NCBI GenBank assembly: GCA_937944485.1
Contig: CALDYU010000005.1
Location: 248,001-312,000, forward strand
Reading direction: 5' to 3'
Length of the DNA: 64,000 nucleotides
Origin: an uncultured Flavobacteriaceae bacterium
GTDB taxonomy: Bacteria > Bacteroidota > Bacteroidia > Flavobacteriales > Flavobacteriaceae
Shown here in pieces: positions 26,975 to 37,393 of the stretch (the stretch's first letter is position 1; each line of letters begins with the position of its first letter). The position numbers and the translations under genes were made by a program. A model generated the notes under the pieces. It was not told the origin of the DNA. It saw only the letters and a list, made by a program, of their open reading frames with translations, and did not search any database.

Positions 26975-27046
26975 GCCATAGCATAAGTAGGTTAAGTTTA
27001 TGGTAAGATTTGGGACGAAAAGGGTGGAGACTTCTCCGCCCTTTTC
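26975..27046 (+). ncRNA. small RNA-like unit, copy 3 of 3
   Basis: The core at 26982-27015 differs from copy 1 at only two sites. The box TAATTTAG (26963-26970) keeps the 12-base distance. The terminator stem GGGTGGAGA/TCTCCGCCC is one G-C pair longer than in copy 1, where the matching pair is A-T. Spacing between copies is 202 and 205 bp. The flanks between copies share no obvious similarity. Confidence 0.5.
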
Positions 27047-27063
27047 TATATCACCCTTTTTCT

Positions 27064-27104
27064 AAAAAAAACACCCTATCTGAAAACTCAGATAGGGTGT
27101 TTTT
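27064..27104. terminator. bidirectional terminator between small RNA array and sod
   Basis: ACACCCTATCTGA/TCAGATAGGGTGT forms a 13-bp stem flanked by A and T runs, so it can work on both strands. It closes sod on the minus strand. Confidence 0.5.
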
Positions 27105-27123
27105 CATGTAATATATTTCCTTA

Positions 27124-27732
27124 CTACTTTCCTGCAGTATACAATTCAGCTACTTCGTTCCAATCAATAACATTAAAAAAAGCAGTTACATAATCAGGTC
27201 TTCTATTTTGATAATTTAAATAATAGGCATGCTCCCAAACATCTAGTCCTAAAATAGGTTGACCACCACATCCAACATTTGGCATTAGTGGATTATCTTG
27301 ATTAGGTGTAGAACAAACTTCGACCCTGCCTCCCGCATGTACACATAACCAGGCCCAACCAGAACCAAATCTTGTTCCTGCCGCGGCACTAAATTTACTT
27401 TTAAACTCATCAAAAGAACCAAAAGCTTCATTTATAGCACCTGCCAATTCTCCTGAAGGAACTCCGCCTCCTTTAGGTGACATTGTGCTCCAAAATAAAG
27501 AGTGGTTGAAAAAGCCTCCTCCATTATTTCTAACTGCTGCGTTTGACATATCTAAATTTGAAAGCATATCTTCAATTGACTTCCCTGCTAAATCAGTTCC
27601 TTCAATTGCAGCATTTAATTTGGTAGTATATCCGTTATGATGTTTCGTATGGTGTATCTCCATAGTGCGTGCATCAATATGTGGTTCTAATGCATCATAT
27701 GCATATGATAGTTTCGGTAATTCAAAAGCCAT
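27124..27732 (-). CDS. superoxide dismutase (Fe/Mn type)
   Basis: A 202-residue enzyme that dismutates superoxide. Metal ligands are His in [18 protein letters not shown] (about residue 27), His in [11 protein letters not shown] (about residue 76), and Asp and His in the signature [11 protein letters not shown] (about residues 164-168). No signal peptide, so cytoplasmic. Residues that separate Fe from Mn use are not decisive by eye. It has a TAnnTTTG-type box upstream and a strong terminator downstream, so it is a single-gene unit. Confidence 0.5.
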   Translation of the reverse strand: MAFELPKLSYAYDALEPHIDARTMEIHHTKHHNGYTTKLNAAIEGTDLAGKSIEDMLSNLDMSNAAVRNNGGGFFNHSLFWSTMSPKGGGVPSGELAGAINEAFGSFDEFKSKFSAAAGTRFGSGWAWLCVHAGGRVEVCSTPNQDNPLMPNVGCGGQPILGLDVWEHAYYLNYQNRRPDYVTAFFNVIDWNEVAELYTAGK

Positions 27733-27764
27733 AATTCTTATTTTAATTAAATTTTACTCAAAAT

Positions 27765-27772
27765 CAAATTTA
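27765..27772 (-). promoter_or_regulatory. possible -7 promoter element for sod
   Basis: On the minus strand this reads TAAATTTG, an exact TAnnTTTG match, 32 bp before the sod ATG. The -33 element is poorly defined. Confidence 0.5.
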
Positions 27773-27860
27773 ATGAATTTTAAACCCTAAAACGAATAAT
27801 AATTTAGTGAGTATTGAAATAAAAATTGATCTGTTCTGTGTAATTTGCAATAAAAAGTAA

Positions 27861-30800
27861 GTGCGTAAAAATTCTTTCAAAATTTACGATGCGTCAGCAG
27901 GTTCGGGAAAAACATATACCCTAACCAAAGCCTATTTGAAAATAATACTCTCACATGAAAATAGCTATCGTCAAATTTTAGCGATTACTTTCACAAATAA
28001 AGCTGTCAATGAAATGAAAGTACGCATTTTAAACAGCCTTTTTAATTTCAGTAAAGTTGACCTGGATACAACTTTACCTTCATTATTTACTGAACTTCTT
28101 AAAGAATTATCATGCACGCCTAAAGAACTACAAAAAAAATCTAAAAACACTTTAAAAAAAATATTGCACAATTATGCATTTTTCGATATCTCTACCATCG
28201 ATAAATTTACACATCGCTTAATTCGAACTTTTGCAAAAGATTTGAAAATTCCACAAAATTTTGAAGTTGTTCTAGATAGAGATTTATTGCTTAACGAAGC
28301 CGTTTCAAGACTTATCAATAAAGCTGGAAGCGATTCAAAAATTACGAAGGTTCTTATAGATTTCGCTTTAGAGAAAATTGATGATGATAGAAGCTGGGAT
28401 ATTTCTTTAGACTTGAATAAAGTCGGTCAATTGATATTTAATGAAAACGACGGTCAACATCTTGAAAAGTTCAAAGACAAAAGCATTGATGATTTTCTAG
28501 AATTACAGAAAGTAATTCTAAATAAAATTACCTATCACAAAAAAAACCTGGTTGACCATGCCACGCAAAGTCTTAAAATAATTACTGAAAACGGATTAGA
28601 ACATTCCGATTTTAAATCTGGTTGGTTTCCAAAATTCTTAATAAAGATTCAAGCAGGGGATCTCAAAATAGACTTCGATGCAAAATGGAAACAAAATTTT
28701 GATTCAGAACCGCTCTATGCTGGTAAGTGCGATGCTAATAAAAGGCCGCTATTAGATAATCTACAACCACAATTCGTTTCACTTTTTAACCGCATAAAGA
28801 AAACAACTCGTTTATATCAACTGTTGAATAATGTTTATAAAAATATTGTTCCGTTAACCGTTTTGAACGCTATTCAGCAAGAAGTAAAAACGCTTCAAAA
28901 CGAACGCGACCAATTATCTATTTCCGAATTCAACAGCATTATATCAAACGAAATAAAGCACCAGCCCGCACCTTTTATTTACGAACGTTTAGGAGAGAAA
29001 TACAGGCATTACTTTATTGATGAATTTCAAGATACTTCTGAAATGCAGTGGAACAATCTAATTCCTCTAATTGATAATGCCCTATCTAGTGAATTCGGTT
29101 CACTTTTCTTAGTCGGTGATACGAAGCAAGCCATTTATAGGTGGCGTGGAGGTAAAGCAGAGCAGTTTTTGAATTTGGTGAATTCAAAAACTAATCCTTT
29201 TGTGATTCAACCCGAAATTAAGCAGCTTCCAAAAAACTTTCGTAGTCATGAAGAAATAATAAAATTCAATAATGATTTTTTTGCCTCTACTAGTCGTTTT
29301 TTGAATAATCAGATTTATGAAACACTTTTCGTTGATGGGAACAAGCAAAAATACAACCAGCGTAAAAATGGTTTTGTACAACTCACTTTTATTAAGAAAA
29401 ACGATGAAGAAAGTACTGATGAGCAATATGGTCATGAGGTTTTGAAAACGATTCATAATATCAACTCAAAAGGATTCTCATATAGCGATATCTGTATTCT
29501 GGTTCGTGGAAATAAAGAAGGTGTTTTACTTGCAAATTTTTTAACTCAAGCAGATATCCCTATTATTTCTTCAGAAAGTTTGCTTTTAAAAAGTAGTGCC
29601 AAAATTCAATTTTTAGTTCATTTACTACACCACCATAATCAGCCTGATGCTGTTGAAATCGTTTTCGAATTGTTATCCTTTTTAAGTACTAATGAGAGGG
29701 AGCAACACAAGTTCATCGCTACTCATTTGAGTACTTTTAGTTTGTTTCTTAAAAAAGAATATAACTTTGATCTGAATAGAATACAAGATATGTCTGTTTA
29801 CGACACTCTTGAATATGCTATTAAACATTTTGATTTGGCACCCCGCTCAGATGCCTATATCAATTTCTTTATGGATGCTGTTCTTGATATTGAGCAAAAA
29901 GAAGGCGCCAGTATTTCAACATTTCTATCCCATTGGGAAAAAAATAAGGATAAGCTAAGCATTACAGCTCCCTCTAGTATTAATGCTGTTCAAATTATGA
30001 CTATTCATAAATCAAAGGGACTTGAATTTGAAAATGTGATTTTCCCCTATGCCAACTCAAAAATATATGCCGAAAAAGATGCCAAATTATGGCTCCCTGT
30101 TGAGGCAACATCTTTTGTTGGTTTTGAGGAAGTTTTAATTAATAAAAAACAAGAGGTAATAAATTATAACACTACCGCAGCTGAGGCTTACGAAGATGAA
30201 AACAACATGCTAGAATTAGATGCTTTTAATGTTTTGTATGTTGCGCTTACAAGAGCTGTAAATGCGCTTTATATAATTACAAGTGAAAATTCCTCGCCAG
30301 CAAAATCTGATACTCCGAAAAACTATAGTGACCTTTTTACTTACTTTCTAAAAGAAAAGAATGTTTGGGAAGAACATAAACATGTTTATAAATTTGGTTC
30401 TCTTCAATTTTCTAGTGAAAATAAAACATCAGAGGAAGAAAATATAGCCTATCAATACTCGTATAAAGAAAGAGACAGCTTTAAAATTCTTACTAAATCA
30501 GGAATACTTTGGGATACTAAGAGTGAAACGGCAATATCCAAAGGGAATCTTATTCATTTTATTATGAGTTTAGTCGAAACACTTAATGATGTTGAAAAAG
30601 CGCTTGATATAGTTCGAAGAAATGGCGATGTTACAGAGAACGAAATTGAACCCTTAAGAAGTACTATTCTACAAATAGTCGAACACCCTAAACTCCTGCC
30701 TTTCTTTAAGGATGGGAGTGCCATAAAAAACGAAAGAGATATTATTACCAAAAAAGGCAATATCCTTAGACCCGATAGAGTAGTAATTCATAACAATGAG

Positions 30801-30953
30801 GCTACCATAATTGATTATAAAACTGGTAAACGAGATATTCGCCACAAAGACCAAATTGATTCGTACGCTATAGCCTTAGCGGAAATGGGGTTTTCAATTG
30901 CCAACAAAATTGTCATTTATATTAACGAAGAAATTACACCAGAATTTATTTAA
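27861..30953 (+). CDS. AddA-like UvrD-family helicase-nuclease
   Basis: A 1,030-residue protein starting at GTG. Superfamily 1 helicase motifs: Walker [17 protein letters not shown] (residues 10-25), Walker [60 protein letters not shown]. The C-terminal PD-(D/E)XK nuclease has [21 protein letters not shown] (key IDYKTG). This is the AddA architecture of the double-strand-break repair complex that resects DNA ends for RecA. The AddB-like partner lies about 2.7 kb downstream on the same strand, separated by kbl and ompA. The kbl gene follows 4 bp after the stop. Confidence 0.5.
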   Translation: MRKNSFKIYDASAGSGKTYTLTKAYLKIILSHENSYRQILAITFTNKAVNEMKVRILNSLFNFSKVDLDTTLPSLFTELLKELSCTPKELQKKSKNTLKKILHNYAFFDISTIDKFTHRLIRTFAKDLKIPQNFEVVLDRDLLLNEAVSRLINKAGSDSKITKVLIDFALEKIDDDRSWDISLDLNKVGQLIFNENDGQHLEKFKDKSIDDFLELQKVILNKITYHKKNLVDHATQSLKIITENGLEHSDFKSGWFPKFLIKIQAGDLKIDFDAKWKQNFDSEPLYAGKCDANKRPLLDNLQPQFVSLFNRIKKTTRLYQLLNNVYKNIVPLTVLNAIQQEVKTLQNERDQLSISEFNSIISNEIKHQPAPFIYERLGEKYRHYFIDEFQDTSEMQWNNLIPLIDNALSSEFGSLFLVGDTKQAIYRWRGGKAEQFLNLVNSKTNPFVIQPEIKQLPKNFRSHEEIIKFNNDFFASTSRFLNNQIYETLFVDGNKQKYNQRKNGFVQLTFIKKNDEESTDEQYGHEVLKTIHNINSKGFSYSDICILVRGNKEGVLLANFLTQADIPIISSESLLLKSSAKIQFLVHLLHHHNQPDAVEIVFELLSFLSTNEREQHKFIATHLSTFSLFLKKEYNFDLNRIQDMSVYDTLEYAIKHFDLAPRSDAYINFFMDAVLDIEQKEGASISTFLSHWEKNKDKLSITAPSSINAVQIMTIHKSKGLEFENVIFPYANSKIYAEKDAKLWLPVEATSFVGFEEVLINKKQEVINYNTTAAEAYEDENNMLELDAFNVLYVALTRAVNALYIITSENSSPAKSDTPKNYSDLFTYFLKEKNVWEEHKHVYKFGSLQFSSENKTSEEENIAYQYSYKERDSFKILTKSGILWDTKSETAISKGNLIHFIMSLVETLNDVEKALDIVRRNGDVTENEIEPLRSTILQIVEHPKLLPFFKDGSAIKNERDIITKKGNILRPDRVVIHNNEATIIDYKTGKRDIRHKDQIDSYAIALAEMGFSIANKIVIYINEEITPEFI

Positions 30954-30957
30954 GATT

Positions 30958-32151
30958 ATGTACGGAAAAATTAAAGAACATTTACAAGCCGAGTTAAATC
31001 AAATCAAAGAAGACGGGCTATACAAATCAGAACGAATTATTACTTCTCCTCAAGATGCGGTTATAAAAATTTCAACTGGTGAAGAGGTCATAAATTTTTG
31101 TGCTAATAATTACTTAGGCCTATCATCTCACCCTGATGTAATTCAAGCGGCCAAAGATGCGATGGATTCTCATGGTTTTGGTATGTCGTCAGTAAGATTC
31201 ATTTGTGGCACGCAAGACATTCATAAAGAATTAGAGCGAAATATCGCTAATTTCTATGAAACTGAAGATACCATATTATATGCCGCCGCTTTCGATGCTA
31301 ATGGTGGTGTATTTGAGCCCTTATTGACTGCTGAAGATGCCATTATTTCTGATTCGCTAAACCACGCTTCGATTATTGATGGCGTTAGATTATGTAAAGC
31401 AAATCGATATCGATATGCTAATAGTGATATGATAGATTTAGAAAATCAGCTGCGGCAGGCCAATGCGGACAACGCACGTTTCAAGATCATTGTAACCGAT
31501 GGCGTTTTTTCGATGGATGGTTTAGTGGCACCTTTAGACCAAATTTGTGATCTTGCAGATAAATATGATGCCTTAGTGATGATTGATGAATGCCACGCTG
31601 CCGGATTCATAGGTGAAACTGGCAGAGGAACATTAGAAGAAAAGAAGGTGATGAATCGCATTGATATTATTACGGGAACATTAGGCAAAGCATTAGGTGG
31701 TGCTATGGGAGGATATACTACAGGTAAAAAAGAAATCATAGAAATTCTGAGACAACGTTCAAGGCCATATTTGTTTTCCAATTCTTTAGCTCCTGCGATA
31801 GTAGGCGCATCAAATAAGGTGTTTGAAATGTTAAAAAATGACACGAGCCTAAGAGATAAACTCCAGAAAAACACAGACTATTTTAAAAAAGGAATGAAGG
31901 CAGCTGGTTTTGATATTATAGATGGTGATTCAGCCATTGTACCTGTCATGCTATACGATGCGAAGCTTTCGCAAAAAATGGCCGACATGCTATTAGATAA
32001 AGGAATTTACGTTATAGGTTTCTTTTTTCCTGTCGTCCCAAAGGAAAAAGCCAGAATACGCGTGCAACTCTCTGCTGCTCATGAAATTAAACATTTAGAT
32101 CATGCAATAAATGCGTTTATTGAGGTTGGAAAGCATTTAAAAATCGTTTAA
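30958..32151 (+). CDS. kbl: glycine C-acetyltransferase (2-amino-3-ketobutyrate CoA ligase)
   Basis: A 397-residue PLP enzyme of the alpha-oxoamine synthase family. The start at 30958 ([13 protein letters not shown]) gives the normal length; the frame is open further upstream inside the preceding gene. Motifs: [15 protein letters not shown], the Asp-His in [17 protein letters not shown], and the PLP lysine in [13 protein letters not shown] (Lys about residue 244). It cleaves 2-amino-3-oxobutyrate with CoA to glycine and acetyl-CoA in threonine breakdown. The tdh partner is not in the window. Confidence 0.5.
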   Translation: MYGKIKEHLQAELNQIKEDGLYKSERIITSPQDAVIKISTGEEVINFCANNYLGLSSHPDVIQAAKDAMDSHGFGMSSVRFICGTQDIHKELERNIANFYETEDTILYAAAFDANGGVFEPLLTAEDAIISDSLNHASIIDGVRLCKANRYRYANSDMIDLENQLRQANADNARFKIIVTDGVFSMDGLVAPLDQICDLADKYDALVMIDECHAAGFIGETGRGTLEEKKVMNRIDIITGTLGKALGGAMGGYTTGKKEIIEILRQRSRPYLFSNSLAPAIVGASNKVFEMLKNDTSLRDKLQKNTDYFKKGMKAAGFDIIDGDSAIVPVMLYDAKLSQKMADMLLDKGIYVIGFFFPVVPKEKARIRVQLSAAHEIKHLDHAINAFIEVGKHLKIV

Positions 32152-32199
32152 CTGCTAGGTTTTATCCATCAACTACAGCAAAAAAAATAATAAATGTAT

Positions 32200-32230
32200 T
32201 TTGTTAATAATATTTAACAAGTTACATTTG
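32200..32230 (+). promoter_or_regulatory. strong Bacteroidota-type promoter for ompA
   Basis: TTTG at 32200-32203, then exactly 19 bp, then TACATTTG at 32223-32230. This is a full match to the TTTG-N19-TAnnTTTG promoter of the phylum. It lies 35 bp before the ATG, as expected for a highly expressed envelope protein. Confidence 0.5.
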
Positions 32231-32264
32231 CAGCTAATAAACACTTAAACTTAAAAAATTAAAC

Positions 32265-33632
32265 ATGAAACATCTTAGCAAATTAATGGCTGTCGCCCTA
32301 TTATTAATAGGCTTTACCAGCATACAAGCGCAAGACGAGAATAATCCTTGGCAATTCCAATTTGGAACAAATGTCATTGATGTATATCCTACAGGAGATC
32401 AAAGCTCTTTCGGAAATGAATTTTTCAATGCTAATGACCATTGGAACATTGGCCCAGCGCTATCTTATATTGCAATTAGCAGATCGGTTGGAGATGGTTT
32501 CGCAGTTGGAGTCAGAGGTTCATTAAATGAAATAACTAAGTTTGGTGATACTCCAGTAGAAAGCTTTACTCACTTTGGTGTAGATGGTACTATTAAGTAT
32601 AGCTTCTTAAAAAATAAAACTATTGACCCTTTTCTTGAAGTTGGTGGTGGTTATACTTGGTTTAATGATATAGGTGCAGGAACAGCAAATGTTGGTATCG
32701 GTGCTAATATTTGGTTTTCTGAAAATCTTGCTTTAACCCTTCAAACTACATACAAACATGCTTTTGAAGAGTATTTTATCGGAGGTACGGCAAATTCTAC
32801 ATTTCCAAAACACTGGCAACATTTAGCAGGTATTTCTATCAAATTTGGTGGAACTGATACTGATGGCGATGGTATCTATGACAAAGATGATGCATGTCCT
32901 GAGGTAGCTGGTTTAGAGTCGTTTAATGGTTGTCCTGATGCTGATGGTGACGGAATTGAAGATAGTAAAGATAGCTGCCCTAACGAAGCTGGTTCTAAAG
33001 AGATGAACGGCTGTCCTGATGCTGATGGTGACGGTGTTGCTGATAAAGATGATGCATGTCCTAATGAAGCAGGTCTTGCATCTTTAGCTGGTTGCCCAGA
33101 TGCTGATGGTGACGGTGTTGCTGATAACGATGATAAATGTCCTAACGAAGCAGGTCCAGCAGAAAATGGTGGATGCCCATGGCCAGATAAAGATGGTGAT
33201 AGTGTTTTAGACAAAGATGATAAATGCCCTGATGTTGCAGGTACTGTTGCAAACAACGGTTGCCCTGAAGTAACTGAAGAAGTTCAAAAGCAATTAAACG
33301 ATTATGCTAAGACAATCTTGTTTGATTCTGGCAAATCTTCTATTAAGGCTGCATCTACAGGTGTAATGGTAGATATCATTAGAATATTAGGTGAGTATCC
33401 AACCGCGAGATTCTCTGTTGAAGGTCATACTGATAGCCAAGGTCCAGCAGCATCTAATCAAAAGCTTTCTGAATCTAGAGCTAATGCAGTACGTGATTTC
33501 TTAATCAATGAAGGTATTGGTTCTGATAGATTAACTGCAGCTGGTTACGGTGAAGATAGACCGATTGCGGATAATAAGACGCGTAATGGTAGAAAAGAAA
33601 ATAGAAGAGTTGAAATCAACTTAATTAAATAA
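32265..33632 (+). CDS. OmpA-family outer-membrane protein with TSP type-3 repeats
   Basis: A 455-residue protein. It has a signal peptide (residues 1-22, ending SIQAQ) and an N-terminal eight-strand-type beta-barrel (about residues 25-195). Five calcium-binding thrombospondin type-3 repeats follow (DxDGDG.xDxxDxCP units, about residues 200-340). The C-terminal OmpA peptidoglycan-binding domain has [22 protein letters not shown] and ENRRVEINL. It links outer membrane and cell wall. A strong promoter precedes it and a terminator follows. The repetitive Cys/Asp DNA creates a long false frame on the other strand. Confidence 0.5.
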   Translation: MKHLSKLMAVALLLIGFTSIQAQDENNPWQFQFGTNVIDVYPTGDQSSFGNEFFNANDHWNIGPALSYIAISRSVGDGFAVGVRGSLNEITKFGDTPVESFTHFGVDGTIKYSFLKNKTIDPFLEVGGGYTWFNDIGAGTANVGIGANIWFSENLALTLQTTYKHAFEEYFIGGTANSTFPKHWQHLAGISIKFGGTDTDGDGIYDKDDACPEVAGLESFNGCPDADGDGIEDSKDSCPNEAGSKEMNGCPDADGDGVADKDDACPNEAGLASLAGCPDADGDGVADNDDKCPNEAGPAENGGCPWPDKDGDSVLDKDDKCPDVAGTVANNGCPEVTEEVQKQLNDYAKTILFDSGKSSIKAASTGVMVDIIRILGEYPTARFSVEGHTDSQGPAASNQKLSESRANAVRDFLINEGIGSDRLTAAGYGEDRPIADNKTRNGRKENRRVEINLIK

Positions 33633-33661
33633 GAAGGTTTAGTACTCCTATTTCGTATAAA

Positions 33662-33692
33662 GAAAAGCCTCGCAATAGCGAGGCTTTTTTTA
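33662..33692 (+). terminator. intrinsic terminator after ompA
   Basis: A GCCTCGC/GCGAGGC stem with a four-base loop and a run of seven T residues, 10 bp before the next gene. Confidence 0.5.
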
Positions 33693-33701
33693 TTTTTACT
33701 T

Positions 33702-36446
33702 ATGCAGCATTTCTTAGAAGAAGTAGTTTCAAAAATTTCTAATACCTATAGTTCATTAGAAAATCTAATCCTCGTACTTCCAAGTAAGCGGGCTGGAACA
33801 TTTATAAGAAATACAATTGCCAAATCAACTAAGAAAACTAGTTTTGCCCCTTTAATATATAGCATTGAGGAATTCGTGCAACATGTAGCGTCACTCTCCT
33901 ATGCCTCAAATACCCGACAATTATTCGAACTGTATAAAGCCTATATCAACAACAAAACGGAAGATCACGATAGTTTTTTTACTTTCTCAAAATGGGGACA
34001 GACTATATTACAAGATTTCAATGAAATAGATAGGCACTTAATCAATGCTGAACAATTATTTTCAAATCTTTCAGCCATACAAGAAATTAATCATTGGTCT
34101 CTTAAAAATGAAAAAACTACATTGGTCGAGAATTACCTGAGTTTTTGGGCCAATCTAAATCAATTGTATGTCGATTTTAACAACACTCTAGTAGCACAAG
34201 GTATTGGTCATCAGGGTTTAGTGTATAGAACCGCAAGTGCGAGAATTACAGAATACATAACCGAAGTTGAAGACAACTCTCATATTTTTATTGGCTTTAA
34301 TGCACTAAATACAGCGGAATCTAATATCATACAACGTCTATTAGAGCATGGTAAAGCTGAATCTTACTGGGACATTGATTCTTATTTTCTTAATGACCCC
34401 ATACATGATGCATCCTTCTTTATTCGAAAACATTTGAAGAATTGGGTCTATTTCGAAGAAAATCCAATCAAAGGCTTAAGTTCTTATTATTTAAATGACC
34501 AAGACATTCAAATTACGGGCGTTCCTAAATACGTATCGCAAGCTAAATATGTAGGGCAAATATTGGATAAAATTTATACTAAGAATCCTGATTCAATTAT
34601 AAATACGGCATTAGTACTGGGTGATGAATCACTACTAAATCCTATACTTAACGCTATTCCTAAACAAATTGAAACCGTAAACATAACAATGGGCTATGCG
34701 CTTAATAAAACCCCACTAGCCAATCTTTTCAATCAATTTATAGATTTATATATAAATCAAGACAAGCAGGGTTGGTTTTATCAGAACGTACTTTCGCTTT
34801 TATCAAACCCTTACATTAATCAACTCCTAAAAACACCCTCTGATTCACATTTAAATCTACAAAAGACTATCCGTAGTAATAACTGGACTTATATTACGGT
34901 ACCCAGACTAGAAGAATTTGCATCTGAAAACCCGAAATTAAAATTGCTCTTTTTTGACAAACCAATGAGTCCAATAAAATTTGTCGAAAGATGCCTTGCT
35001 ATTATCATTGCGCTAAGAGATAAACAAGAATCAAGCGTAAACAGTTTAGCCCTAGAATATTTATATCGCTTTCACACCCTTTTCAATCAATTAGCAGAAT
35101 TACTTCAAAAACATCCATTCATAAACGATTTAAAGTCACTGCATAGTCTTTATAAAGAACTTTTGGTGGTTGAAACACTTGATTTTCAAGGTGATCCCTT
35201 AGAAGGATTACAAATAATGGGGATGCTCGAAAGTAGAAATCTTGATTTTGAAACTGTAATCATCACCTCCGTTAATGAAGGTATTTTGCCCTCTGGAAAA
35301 TCAAATAACTCATTCATTCCTTTTGATTTAAAAACAAGACTTGGCTTACCCACGTATAAAGAAAAAGATGCTGTTTATACATATCACTTTTATCGTCTCT
35401 TACAGCGCGCAAAAAATATTTATATTATTTACAATACGGAGCCTGATGTGCTTGAAGGAGGTGAAAAGAGTAGGCTAATTTCTCAGTTATTAACTGACCC
35501 AAATAAAGAAAAAGATATTACCGTGGGGGTAGCCACACCAGCAATTCAACCCCTAATCAAAACCTTACAATCGTACATCAAAGATGAAAGTTTAATGGCT
35601 TTGATTCGAAATCATGCAGCAAACGGGTTCTCTCCCTCATCATTGACCAACTACATTAGGAATCCGATTGATTTTTATAAACAAAATTTGCTTAAAATAA
35701 AAGACACTTTAGAAGTAGAAGAAACCATAGCTGCTAATACCTTTGGAACCATTGTGCATGATACTTTAGAGGACCTGTTTACTCCCTTTATCGGGGAATT
35801 TCTTATCCCCGAAAGGCTAATTGCTACTAAAACTAAAATTGCAACATTAGTAAAAAAACACTTTATAAAGAGTTATGGCGATGGTGATACTACTAGAGGC
35901 AAGAATCTAATAGCTTATAATGTCATTTTACGTTATTTAGACAATTATCTTGATGCCCAGATTGCAGAAGCTAAAAATCATCAAATTAAGATTATCGGAG
36001 TAGAGCAAGACATGAAGATTACACTAAAGCTTTCAGAACTCAATTTTCCTGTTGTATTAAAAGGAAAGCTTGATCGCATTGACCAGAAAGATGGAATGCT
36101 AAGGATTATTGATTTTAAGACTGGGAAAGTAGAATCTAAAAATGTTGAAATTGTAGATTGGGGAGGAATAACTACCGAATATGATTATAGTAAAGCTTTT
36201 CAACTCATGTGCTATGCCTTAATGTATGCAGATAAAAATCAAAGCAAATCTATCGAATCGGGCATTATTTCTTTTAAAAACCTCAAAGCAGGACTCCTCA
36301 GGTTTGCTACTAAAGAAAAATCAGGTAGCAGAAATAAAGAACATCTTATTACAGAAGAAACCCTATCATTCTTCTATAAAGAATTGAAAAACTTAATCTT
36401 AGAAATTTGCAATCCAGAAATTCCGTTTACCGAAAAAGAAGTTTAG
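33702..36446 (+). CDS. AddB-like PD-(D/E)XK nuclease/inactivated helicase
   Basis: A 914-residue protein. The N-terminus has the degenerate helicase entry LVLPSKRAGTFIRN in place of a true Walker A. The middle has NLDFETVIITSVNEGILPSG and the helicase-like YHFYRLLQRAKNIYIIYNTE. The C-terminal nuclease domain has LKGKLDRIDQKDGMLRIIDFKTGK and AFQLMCYALMY. This layout fits AddB, the partner of AddA. The four-cysteine iron-sulfur cluster of classic AddB is not apparent. The family call is good; partnership with the 27,861 gene is inferred from context. Confidence 0.5.
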   Translation: MQHFLEEVVSKISNTYSSLENLILVLPSKRAGTFIRNTIAKSTKKTSFAPLIYSIEEFVQHVASLSYASNTRQLFELYKAYINNKTEDHDSFFTFSKWGQTILQDFNEIDRHLINAEQLFSNLSAIQEINHWSLKNEKTTLVENYLSFWANLNQLYVDFNNTLVAQGIGHQGLVYRTASARITEYITEVEDNSHIFIGFNALNTAESNIIQRLLEHGKAESYWDIDSYFLNDPIHDASFFIRKHLKNWVYFEENPIKGLSSYYLNDQDIQITGVPKYVSQAKYVGQILDKIYTKNPDSIINTALVLGDESLLNPILNAIPKQIETVNITMGYALNKTPLANLFNQFIDLYINQDKQGWFYQNVLSLLSNPYINQLLKTPSDSHLNLQKTIRSNNWTYITVPRLEEFASENPKLKLLFFDKPMSPIKFVERCLAIIIALRDKQESSVNSLALEYLYRFHTLFNQLAELLQKHPFINDLKSLHSLYKELLVVETLDFQGDPLEGLQIMGMLESRNLDFETVIITSVNEGILPSGKSNNSFIPFDLKTRLGLPTYKEKDAVYTYHFYRLLQRAKNIYIIYNTEPDVLEGGEKSRLISQLLTDPNKEKDITVGVATPAIQPLIKTLQSYIKDESLMALIRNHAANGFSPSSLTNYIRNPIDFYKQNLLKIKDTLEVEETIAANTFGTIVHDTLEDLFTPFIGEFLIPERLIATKTKIATLVKKHFIKSYGDGDTTRGKNLIAYNVILRYLDNYLDAQIAEAKNHQIKIIGVEQDMKITLKLSELNFPVVLKGKLDRIDQKDGMLRIIDFKTGKVESKNVEIVDWGGITTEYDYSKAFQLMCYALMYADKNQSKSIESGIISFKNLKAGLLRFATKEKSGSRNKEHLITEETLSFFYKELKNLILEICNPEIPFTEKEV

Positions 36447-36448
36447 GG

Positions 36449-37165
36449 TTATTTTTTGTCAGGTCGCGTAGGTCGCACTTCTATTTTACTAGGTAAAGTT
36501 CTTGGGTGCATTTTAAGCAAATCTAAAACCAGTTCGCCAATATCTTCTGGTTGAATTTTCCATGCATCTTTATCCGATGGCTCATTATTATTAAAATGAG
36601 TTGCCACTGAACCTGGCATAATCGTTGAAACCTTCACGTCATATTTACGCAAATCAAGCATAGCAGCTTGGGTAAAGCCAACAACTCCAAATTTGGTTGC
36701 ATTGTATCCAGCCCCATTAGCAAAAAAGTTTGTGCCTGCTAAACTGGCCAATGTCATATAATAACCCTTTGATTTCTTCAATGCTTGTACTGAAGCTTTT
36801 AAAGTATGAAAAACACCATTCAAATTCGTGTCAATCATTTGATGCCATTGGTCACTTGACATCTCATCAATAGGTGCAAAATGACCTACTCCGGCATTTG
36901 CTAAAACAACATCTATTTGTCCCCAAGTTGCTATTATTCTTTCTATGGCTTCCTTTTCGTCTTCAAGCCTAGAAACATCAGATTGTAAGGCCAAAACAGA
37001 ATTCTTATCGCCTAGATACTGAGCTGCCGTTTCAACTGTTTTCAAATTTCTTCCGCTAATGGCTACTTTCATTCCTGCCCCAATCAATTTTTCTGCTACC
37101 CCATAGCCTATTCCTTTTGACCCTCCTGTAATATAAGCTACTTTCCCTTTTAAGTTTTGCATCAT
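36449..37165 (-). CDS. SDR-family oxidoreductase
   Basis: A 238-residue short-chain dehydrogenase/reductase. Nucleotide-binding motif VAYITGGSKGIGYGVAEKL (TGxxxGIG), NAG motif LANAGVGHFAPI, and catalytic Ser and YxxxK in LASLAG and GYNATKFGVVGFTQ (Tyr about residue 152, Lys 156). The second ATG (37162) is an equally good start. The substrate is unknown. It converges on the AddB-like gene with only two bases between the stops, and is the last core gene before the integrated elements. Confidence 0.5.
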   Translation of the reverse strand: MMQNLKGKVAYITGGSKGIGYGVAEKLIGAGMKVAISGRNLKTVETAAQYLGDKNSVLALQSDVSRLEDEKEAIERIIATWGQIDVVLANAGVGHFAPIDEMSSDQWHQMIDTNLNGVFHTLKASVQALKKSKGYYMTLASLAGTNFFANGAGYNATKFGVVGFTQAAMLDLRKYDVKVSTIMPGSVATHFNNNEPSDKDAWKIQPEDIGELVLDLLKMHPRTLPSKIEVRPTRPDKK

Positions 37166-37201
37166 CTTTTATTCTTCAATACTAAAATTACACTAAATCA
37201 C

Positions 37202-37232
37202 AAAAAAACCATCACAAGAAGTGATGGTTTTT
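37202..37232. terminator. terminator of the ancestral tRNA-Ala gene
   Basis: AAAACCATCAC/GTGATGGTTTT forms an 11-bp stem with A and T runs on both sides. On the minus strand it directly follows the tRNA 3' remnant at 37234, so it was probably the terminator of the original tRNA-Ala gene. It also faces the SDR gene start. Confidence 0.5.
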
Positions 37233-37254
37233 GTGGAGAATACCGTTATCGAAC
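37232..37254 (-). repeat. left attachment remnant (tRNA-Ala 3' end)
   Basis: TGTGGAGAATACCG, then three differing bases, then TCGAAC. This matches 20 of 23 positions of the tRNA-Ala(GGC) 3' end at 47676-47698. On the minus strand it gives the T-loop TTCGA, part of the T-stem and the acceptor strand with A73. Homology stops at the T-loop, as expected for an integrase crossover inside a tRNA 3' end. Confidence 0.5.
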
Positions 37255-37364
37255 TATATACTTTGCTTTATCACTTAGAAGTAATAATAACGGTATAAAG
37301 CCCCTTAAAACTTATATTTACATATATTTGATATCATTGCAAATGATACTTAAATAGAACATTA

Positions 37365-37386
37365 TTGTCAACTAAACTGTCAACTA
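37365..37386 (+). repeat. left integrase arm-type repeats
   Basis: Two direct copies of (T/C)TGTCAACTA with a 12-bp period (37365-37374 and 37377-37386), 7 bp before the integrase ATG. The same pair occurs near the right end at 47613-47634. Confidence 0.5.
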
Positions 37387-37393
37387 ATAAAAA

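Noticed and set aside
26556..27046. Possible CRISPR array
   Set aside because: Only three repeats, spaced about 200 bp, each with a promoter box and terminator, and no cas genes nearby.
26591..27060. Short ATG frames (MVRFG...) starting at the same place in each of the three small-RNA-like units
   Set aside because: The peptides agree for only five codons, then diverge in length and reading because of spacer indels; RNA structure, not protein, is conserved.
31446..31874. 142-residue minus-strand frame inside kbl
   Set aside because: Shadow of a clear PLP enzyme gene with intact motifs on the other strand.
32876..33256. 126-residue frame on the minus strand inside ompA
   Set aside because: It is the antisense of the Asp/Gly/Cys-rich thrombospondin repeats; repetitive Ser/Pro text with no family features.
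37234..37254. A functional tRNA gene at the left end
   Set aside because: Only the T-loop to acceptor 3' strand is present; no anticodon or D arm.
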